A DNA stretch of 8,005 nucleotides from contig JBBRUT010000153.1 of the NCBI GenBank assembly GCA_038247555.1, forward strand, positions 1 to 8,005. Direction: 5' to 3'. The notes beneath the pieces were generated by a model that saw only the letters and a list, made by a program, of their open reading frames with translations, was not told the DNA's origin and made no database searches. The translations under genes were made by a program, and so were the position numbers. Numbering within the stretch: the first letter of the stretch is position 1; each line of letters starts with the position of its first letter. Below, piece by piece: positions 6,204 through 8,005 of the stretch. The stretch is from JAHBXL01 sp038247555 (lineage in GTDB: Bacteria > Planctomycetota > Phycisphaerae > Phycisphaerales > UBA1924).

Positions 6204-7504
6204 TCATGGCGATCACCGACTTTTCCATCGTCCGCCGTTCGCTTCGCTCGCGGCTGTTCTCGACGTGCGTGACCGCGCTCACTGTCGGCGTGGCGGTCGC
6301 GCTGATGCTGGTGCTGCTGTCGATGCGGGACGCGGGGCGGCAGGCGTTTCAGCGTGGCTCGGGGAATATGCACCTGCTGGTGTCGCGGGACTCAAGCCCG
6401 ATGGTGTCGATCCTGAACGGGATCTACTACGCCAATGCGCCGCGGGCGCCGATTCCTTGGGAGAAGTATGAGCAGCTTGCAGGATCGTTCCCTCTGGAGT
6501 TTGCGATCCCCACCCAGCTTGGCGATTCGTACCGGGGCTTCCCGGTGCTGGCGACTGACGGCGAGTTCTTCAGCGCGTTTGAGCCCAACGTCGGGGAGCC
6601 GTGGGTGTTCGCTTCGGGGCGGCCGTTTGACACGGTGTTTGAAGTGGTCGTGGGATCGACGGCGGCGCGGGAGTCGGGGCTGGGCGTGGGCTCGGAGCTG
6701 TTTCTGACGCACGGCATTGCGCAGTCGCGCCAGCTTGGGCAGGCGGATGCGATGACGCCGCACGAGCATCGCGAGTTCGTCTACAAGGTGGTGGGGGTGC
6801 TGGAGGCAACGGGCAGCGCGCACGATCGGGCACTCTTTACGGATCTGACCAGTTCGTGGATCATCCACGCGCACGACCGCCGCAAGCTCGATGATCCTTC
6901 GATCCGGACGACGTCGGTTGACGACCTGATCGATGCGGACATGTTGATCACCGGGATCTACATGCGTGTGGCGACACGGCCGGGGATGCAGGTCACCGCG
7001 TCACTGCAGACGGTGTTTGACCAGTTGCGCCGGGATACATCGGTGGTGGTGGCGCAGCCGGTGCAGCAGATCAACGCGCTGTTCGCGATTGTTTCGAACA
7101 TCGATCAGGTGTTCATCGCGATGGCGGCAGTGGTGATGATCTCAAGCGCGATCTCGATCATGCTCGCGCTGTACAACTCGCTTGAGCAGCGGCGGAGGCA
7201 GATCGCGGTGCTGCGGGTGCTGGGGTGTTCGCGGCCGCGGGTCTTCGGGCTGCTGGTGACGGAGGCCACGGTGATCGGCATTCTGGGCGCAGGGCTCGGG
7301 GTGCTGCTGGCGGTGGCGGGGGCGTTTGGCGCGGCGTCGGCGCTGAAGCAGGCGATCGGGCTGGTGGTGACGCCCGCTTTCGGGCTGGAACTGACGCTGG
7401 CGGTGGTGACCGGGGCGATTCTGCTGGCCGCGGCGGCGGGGGTTGTCCCGGCGGTGATGGCGTACCGCTCATCGGTTGCGGATCACCTGAAGCCGCTGGG
7501 CTGA
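6200..7504 (+). CDS. ABC transporter permease, FtsX/MacB/LolC type
   Basis: 434 residues, inner membrane. The topology is that of the FtsX family: one membrane segment at about 19-41, a large periplasmic domain (about 43-303), then three segments at about 304-326, 350-375 and 397-420. Hallmarks are the MacB-type periplasmic VVVGSTAARESGLGVGSEL (149-167) and the cytoplasmic coupling motif RRRQIAVLRVLGCSR (331-345) after the second segment, which contacts the ATPase. The stretch KVVGVLEATGSAHDRALF (196-213) resembles the KxVGxLxPTGxPxDR region that I recall from MacB-like permeases found next to DUF3299 genes; that comparison is from memory. The gene overlaps the ATPase by 4 bases, so the two should form a 2:2 complex of the mechanotransmission type, moving or extracting something at the outer face of the inner membrane. 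The substrate is unknown. Confidence 0.93.
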   Translation: MIMAITDFSIVRRSLRSRLFSTCVTALTVGVAVALMLVLLSMRDAGRQAFQRGSGNMHLLVSRDSSPMVSILNGIYYANAPRAPIPWEKYEQLAGSFPLEFAIPTQLGDSYRGFPVLATDGEFFSAFEPNVGEPWVFASGRPFDTVFEVVVGSTAARESGLGVGSELFLTHGIAQSRQLGQADAMTPHEHREFVYKVVGVLEATGSAHDRALFTDLTSSWIIHAHDRRKLDDPSIRTTSVDDLIDADMLITGIYMRVATRPGMQVTASLQTVFDQLRRDTSVVVAQPVQQINALFAIVSNIDQVFIAMAAVVMISSAISIMLALYNSLEQRRRQIAVLRVLGCSRPRVFGLLVTEATVIGILGAGLGVLLAVAGAFGAASALKQAIGLVVTPAFGLELTLAVVTGAILLAAAAGVVPAVMAYRSSVADHLKPLG

Positions 7505-7556
7505 AGGTGGAAGCGGGGGCGGAGAGGCTGGGGCTGGGTTGCGGCGGCGGCGGCGG

Positions 7557-7579
7557 GGATCGCGGGCTCGCAGCGATCC
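7557..7579 (+). other. Inverted repeat between the permease gene and the last gene
   Basis: GGATCGC (7557-7563) and GCGATCC (7573-7579) are perfect reverse complements separated by 9 bases. No T run follows, so it is more likely an mRNA processing or stabilising element, or an operator, than a terminator. It follows a (CGG) run at about 7541-7557. Confidence 0.35.
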
Positions 7580-7604
7580 GCGGGCCGACGCATACCATGC
7601 TGAT

Positions 7605-7609
7605 GGAGG
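7605..7609 (+). promoter_or_regulatory. Shine-Dalgarno site deciding the GTG start at 7619
   Basis: GGAGG ends 9 bases before GTG 7619. It supports a start codon whose reading frame would otherwise be easy to miss, because the frame stays open to the window edge. Confidence 0.7.
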
Positions 7610-7618
7610 TCCTGCACT

Positions 7619-8005
7619 GTGCGCATTTTCTGGTCACTCATTGCGTTGCTTCTGATCGCGACTGCGGGCCTGCTGATTTCGCGGCGTGTGGGCTCGGTTC
7701 CTGCCGCGATGCCGACTGATGCTGCGCAGGGCCCGGCAGCCGCAGCGGCGAGTAGATCGCGCGCGGAGGCGCCTGTGCAGCCGCGGCGGCCGGAACCGGC
7801 AGCGCGAAGTGATGAGCCTTCGCCGAGGGTTGAGCCAGCGGTGCAACCTGCGCCCCTCGCCCCTCCAGCGCAGCCGCCCCCCCCCGCGCAACCTGCGTCC
7901 GCGGTTCCTGCGCCGACGGTGTCACCGCTTGGCGGCGATGCTCCGAATGCTGAACCCAGTGAGCAGGAGCGTCTGGCGGCGAAGGATGACCCGGCGGCGG
8001 GAGCG
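7619..8005 (+). CDS. Membrane-anchored Pro/Ala-rich envelope protein, third gene of the ABC operon (3' partial)
   Basis: From GTG 7619 the frame runs 129 codons without a stop to the last base, so the protein is truncated by the window. It begins with a short start, M-R-I-F-W, then a hydrophobic stretch (residues about 4-20, rich in L, I and A) ending at S-R-R. This is a signal anchor or signal peptide. Residues about 24-115 are Ala/Pro-rich with scattered Arg and Glu, including a P-P-P-P run, typical of an extended periplasmic spacer. The last part (E-Q-E-R-L-A-A-K-D-D) turns charged. The functional domain must lie beyond the window. It follows the permease by 114 bases in the same direction. 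A DUF3299-like periplasmic partner is one guess from context; it could equally be an adaptor, a TonB-like energiser or unrelated. The frame call is firm; the function is unknown. Confidence 0.75.
   Translation, partial: MRIFWSLIALLLIATAGLLISRRVGSVPAAMPTDAAQGPAAAAASRSRAEAPVQPRRPEPAARSDEPSPRVEPAVQPAPLAPPAQPPPPAQPASAVPAPTVSPLGGDAPNAEPSEQERLAAKDDPAAGA
7877..7885 (+). repeat. Poly-C tract (C9) in the Pro-rich linker
   Basis: Nine consecutive C bases form three CCC proline codons after a CCG in the last gene's proline-rich stretch. It is in frame as written. Confidence 0.85.

Noticed and set aside
7225..7719. 164-codon + strand frame overlapping the end of the permease gene and the start of the last gene
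   Set aside because: It is out of frame with the permease hallmarks and with the SD-supported GTG 7619. Its Gly/Arg-rich composition is that of a shadow frame.

Overview
This window is strongly GC-rich, and all supported genes lie on the + strand. It most likely comes from a planctomycete of the Phycisphaerae type. The main evidence is the tail shared by two large secreted proteins: paired dockerin-like calcium loops followed by D-I-F-A-F-L-S-x-W-F. One of the proteins also carries the Asp/Asn/Gly plus Cys calcium repeats that are common in planctomycete exported proteins. The taxonomic call is inferred from these motifs and from composition; it is not a database result.

Layout. (1) 1-2850 is the 3' part of a giant repetitive exported protein whose start lies off the left edge. 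It has an A-B-A'-B' module duplication, Asp/Cys-rich linkers and a C-terminal dockerin-like domain. (2) 2851-3212 has no gene. It holds a strong intrinsic terminator (3008-3046), a possible hairpin before it, a GC hairpin after it, and a hairpin that buries the ribosome binding site of the next gene. (3) 3213-5342 encodes a second secreted protein with a clear signal peptide, a Gly-rich ladder that looks like a beta-helix or beta-solenoid, a beta-rich domain, a thrombospondin-3-like calcium repeat and the same dockerin-like tail. (4) 5448-8005 is an operon: an ABC ATPase of the LolD/MacB type, an overlapping FtsX/MacB-type permease with four predicted membrane segments, and the start of a membrane-anchored Pro/Ala-rich protein that runs off the right edge.

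How the parts relate. The two surface proteins are separate transcription units by the terminator evidence, but they share a C-terminal module, so they are probably sorted or anchored in the same way. The ABC genes look like a mechanotransmission or lipoprotein-release type exporter with an envelope partner. Nothing in the sequence shows directly that the exporter serves the surface proteins.

Most notable for a second look: the modular A-B-A'-B' protein with its shared calcium-binding tail, the SD-sequestering hairpin before gene 2, and an 11-G tract inside the ABC ATPase gene that would switch the gene off if it slipped. No RNA genes, CRISPR arrays, insertion sequences or att sites were seen.
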